A stretch of DNA of 64,000 nt from Sympetrum striolatum (Eukaryota; Arthropoda; Insecta; Odonata; Libellulidae). The translations under genes and the position numbers were made by a program. Below are positions 63,421 through 64,000 of this stretch, in pieces. The stretch lies in contig OX388349.1 in the NCBI GenBank assembly GCA_947579665.1, forward strand, positions 71,242,841 through 71,306,840, given 5' to 3'. The notes beneath the pieces are model-generated. The model worked only from the letters and a program-made list of their open reading frames with translations. It searched no databases and was not told where the DNA came from. Each line of letters opens with the position of its first letter. The stretch's first letter is position 1.

Positions 63421-64000
63421 TCACAACGAATCTTCAAGTAAACAGAATTTGCATCTACGAATGATAATGAAAAACAATGTATCTTGAAGACTCGTATAGC
63501 TCCAGATTCCTTTTATCTAAATTTCATGTCTGAACATCTAATTGGGTCTAACGTGCACTCCCATATTCAGTCCGTAAATACTTGTACTAATTGAATCCGA
63601 TGTTTTAAAAGTAGGCTGTCATTTAAATATCAGTGGACTCAAGTGGTTAATTTCCTTTCTGCAAAATTATTATATTGCACTTTAATTACTAAATTAGTTT
63701 ATAATTTAATTATAAAACTATAAACGAGATCATAAACTGATGATAATTAAAAACTAAGAGAAATCCGTTGTTAATATTCCCAGCTAGTTAATAATTACTT
63801 TACATTTAAAAATTTTCAGGTAAATTATACAAAAACTGATATGGTAACGGCAGTCTAATGTTCTCATAGGTTCGAAAAGTGATCAAATACAGTCAGCAAG
63901 GAAGTATTACATATTAAACGTTTAACAATTTGAGATGTTATTTTAAATACTACTAAATCTAATTCATAGCTTAAATAAAGCATTAGGAGAGAATATGCAT
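63421..64000. other. AT-rich non-coding DNA to window end
   Basis: I see nothing supportable here. Confidence 0.55.

Noticed and set aside
1..64000. CRISPR arrays, bacterial operons or prophage
   Set aside because: No regularly spaced short direct repeats, no ribosome-binding-site/ORF packing, and eukaryotic SINE/LINE/MITE content throughout.

Overview
The window looks like a gene-poor stretch of an arthropod, probably insect, nuclear genome. It is strongly AT-rich, has no operon-like or densely coding structure, and nearly all open frames are under 120 codons, often open on both strands at once, and free of recognisable domains. What can be identified is almost all decayed transposable-element sequence: a tRNA-derived SINE family (2 copies), a 5'-truncated CR1/L2-like LINE, a Transib-type DNA transposon with a hAT-type element nested in it, several short foldback elements or MITEs, and one palindrome carrying a hammerhead-ribozyme-like core of the kind found in Penelope-like elements. 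The arthropod assignment rests on this repeat repertoire and composition; no species can be named.

Layout. 1-10.8 kb: AT-rich non-coding DNA with one SINE at 2.28 kb and some purine-rich blocks. 10.79-10.97 kb: the hammerhead-like palindrome. 11-16.5 kb: non-coding, with microsatellites and one copy of a short dispersed repeat. 16.50-16.78 kb: the best candidate for a host exon, a 276-nt open segment between a good 3' splice acceptor and a good 5' donor. 17-25 kb: no recognisable gene, although 17.4-18.9 kb and 21.0-21.6 kb are richer in GC. 25-26.1 kb: two foldback elements. 29.05-29.58 kb: the LINE remnant, minus strand. 30-38 kb: nothing recognisable. 38.3 kb: second SINE, followed by a weak candidate coding segment at 38.93-39.19 kb. 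43.485-46.171 kb: Transib relic with the hAT element at 45.192-45.513 kb. 46.8 kb: second copy of the short dispersed repeat. 49.7-50.4 kb: a degenerate tandem array of about 170-bp units. 53.4, 57.7 and 62.6 kb: further short inverted-repeat elements. The rest is unannotatable from sequence alone.

The most notable item is the Transib relic. It has matching terminal inverted repeats starting with CACAGTG (the same heptamer as the V(D)J recombination signal), a 5-bp CGACG target duplication, and a broken transposase frame that keeps a C-x2-C-x-A-T-x2-E segment like that in Transib/RAG1 cores plus an acidic C-terminal tail. No complete, functional gene is claimed anywhere. The window is best read as intergenic or large-intron sequence, with at most one or two isolated host exons.
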